A stretch of 64,000 nucleotides of DNA from CBDDFV01 sp965227335 (GTDB taxonomy: Bacteria; Planctomycetota; Phycisphaerae; Phycisphaerales; SM1A02): NCBI GenBank assembly GCA_965227335.1, contig CBDDFV010000001.1, forward strand, positions 1,240,001 through 1,304,000, given 5' to 3'. Of this stretch, positions 63,050 to 64,000 are shown in pieces. Every line of letters starts with the position of its first letter. Position 1 is the stretch's first letter. Below the pieces are notes generated by a model that saw only the letters and a list, made by a program, of their open reading frames with translations, searched no databases and had not been told where the DNA came from. The position numbers were made by a program, and so were the translations under genes.

Positions 63050-64000
63050 ATGACCACCGTCGCCGCCTCGTCCGCCGCCGACGCCGTGAAGAACCCGGCC
63101 TACCGTCAACTCGTCGACCATGTCGTCGACGCCGCGCTCATCGGCGCCTCCCAGGCGATCCTCGCGTGGGACGAGGACGTCATGATGCCGGCCGGCGGCG
63201 TCGAACTTCGAAGCCGCCAGCTCGCCCAGCTCGCCGGGCTCCGACACGAACGGATGACCGACCCGAAGCTCGACGAACTGCTCCACGCGTGTGAAGACGA
63301 CGCCGACATCACCGGCGATCCGCTCGCCGTCCCCGCCGTCAACGTCCGCGAACTCCGGCGCGACTACGACCGACGCACGAAGCTGCCCGCGGAGCTCGTC
63401 GAACACGAGGCGCGGCTGACGAGTCGCGGCCGTCACGTGTGGGCCGAGGCGAGAAAGAACAACGACTTCAACGCCTTTCTCCCCACGCTCACCGAGATCA
63501 TCGATCTGCTCCGACGCAAGGCGGCGTGCTACGGCTGGGCGGAGGGCGGCGAGGCGTGGGACGCGCTGGCCGAAGATTACGAACCCGGCTGCACGGCGCA
63601 GGACGTCGAGAAGGTGTTCACGCCGCTCCGCCAGGAACTGCAGGTGCTGCTCGATGATCTCATGGGCTCGTCGACCCCGCCGAGCAATGCGTTCAACGAA
63701 GCCGTCGCGCCGATCGAACAGCAGCGCGCGTTCGTGAAGATGGTGTCGGAGAAGTTCGGGTTCGACTACACCCGCGGCCGACTCGACACCTCCACGCATC
63801 CGTTCTGCAGCGGCTCGCATCCGCACGACGTCCGACTCACCACCCGATTCCGCGACACCGACCTCAACGACGCCCTCGGGTCGACCATGCACGAAGCGGG
63901 CCACGGCATCTACGAACAGGGCCTGCCCAACGAACACTGGGGGACGCCCATGGCCGACCCCGTCTCGCTCGGCATCCACGAAAGCCAGAGCCGCATGTGG
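63050..64000 (+). CDS. M32 family metallocarboxypeptidase (3' end outside window)
   Basis: 317 residues visible; the frame continues past the window. The zinc motif HEAGHGIYEQGL (H-E-x-x-H) and the following HESQSRMW, where the third ligand Glu resides, mark peptidase family M32 (thermostable carboxypeptidase 1). Further signatures are ILAWDEDVMMPAGG, with the family tryptophan-aspartate, and DTSTHPFCSGSHPHDVRLTT, where D-x-S-x-H-P-F is nearly invariant. It removes C-terminal residues from peptides in the cytosol. The hairpin after the ankyrin gene separates the two, so it probably has its own promoter. Confidence 0.95.
   Translation, partial: MTTVAASSAADAVKNPAYRQLVDHVVDAALIGASQAILAWDEDVMMPAGGVELRSRQLAQLAGLRHERMTDPKLDELLHACEDDADITGDPLAVPAVNVRELRRDYDRRTKLPAELVEHEARLTSRGRHVWAEARKNNDFNAFLPTLTEIIDLLRRKAACYGWAEGGEAWDALAEDYEPGCTAQDVEKVFTPLRQELQVLLDDLMGSSTPPSNAFNEAVAPIEQQRAFVKMVSEKFGFDYTRGRLDTSTHPFCSGSHPHDVRLTTRFRDTDLNDALGSTMHEAGHGIYEQGLPNEHWGTPMADPVSLGIHESQSRMW

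Overview
The window is GC-rich, gene-dense bacterial chromosome with no rRNA, tRNA, CRISPR array, phage or transposase visible. Gene content points to the Planctomycetota, probably class Phycisphaerae: a secreted sulfatase, FG-GAP/UnbV, DUF1573 and DUF2617 proteins, several overlapping-start operons, and four secreted proteins ending in paired dockerin-like EF-hand tails of the type D-L-A-x-L-L-A-x-W-G. This placement is inference from protein content; no marker rRNA is present.

Layout. 1-2.5 kb: two coupled membrane PP2C (SpoIIE-type) phosphatases. 2.7-5.6 kb: elongation factor G with a long leader and a good sigma-70-type promoter, then a Nudix hydrolase. 6.1-16.3 kb: a minus-strand block of nine genes running ECF sigma, RskA-like anti-sigma, fatty-acid desaturase, FAD oxidoreductase (COG2907 type), DUF1365, Cfa, DUF1295, a second Cfa-like methyltransferase, and a class II photolyase fused to a renalase-like flavoprotein. 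From the desaturase to the photolyase every gene overlaps the next by 1-4 bases. The set resembles the ECF-controlled singlet-oxygen/photodamage regulon known from proteobacteria, but with an RskA-type anti-sigma. 17.0-20.1 kb: a second, paralogous ECF/RskA pair, divergent from the first, followed by a secreted four-domain DUF4397 protein. 20.2-27.7 kb: RND efflux pump and adaptor, a DUF547 protein, then a response regulator and an HD-GYP phosphodiesterase.

27.9-39.6 kb is a type IV pilus/type II secretion-like island. The minus-strand operon is histidine kinase, STAS protein, PilB/GspE ATPase with an MshEN domain, PilC/GspF, PilM, PilN, PilO, a PilP/GspC-like gene broken by a G8 tract, and a major pseudopilin. 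Divergent from it are four overlapping (pseudo)pilin genes, one of them unusually large with a LamG-like C-terminus. 39.6-48.3 kb: secreted and envelope proteins (dockerin-tailed proteins, a zinc-ribbon-repeat lipoprotein, rhomboid protease, sulfatase, a four-repeat cysteine protein, an aminoglycoside-phosphotransferase-fold kinase, an entericidin-like lipoprotein and Mn-type superoxide dismutase). 48.7-64 kb: a polytopic membrane protein, DUF2617, a HEAT-repeat protein with a small membrane partner, an EamA exporter, a family-4-like uracil-DNA glycosylase lacking one iron-sulfur cysteine, a large secreted repeat protein, a TM2/Memo-like/Dtd operon, a secreted DUF1573-ankyrin protein, and an M32 carboxypeptidase cut by the window end.

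How the genes may work together: the ECF island could couple light or reactive-oxygen stress to membrane-lipid modification and DNA repair, with SOD nearby. The kinase, STAS protein, MshEN-bearing ATPase and HD-GYP protein suggest that pilus or secretion activity is under phospho- and c-di-GMP control. Both are inferences from family knowledge and gene order.
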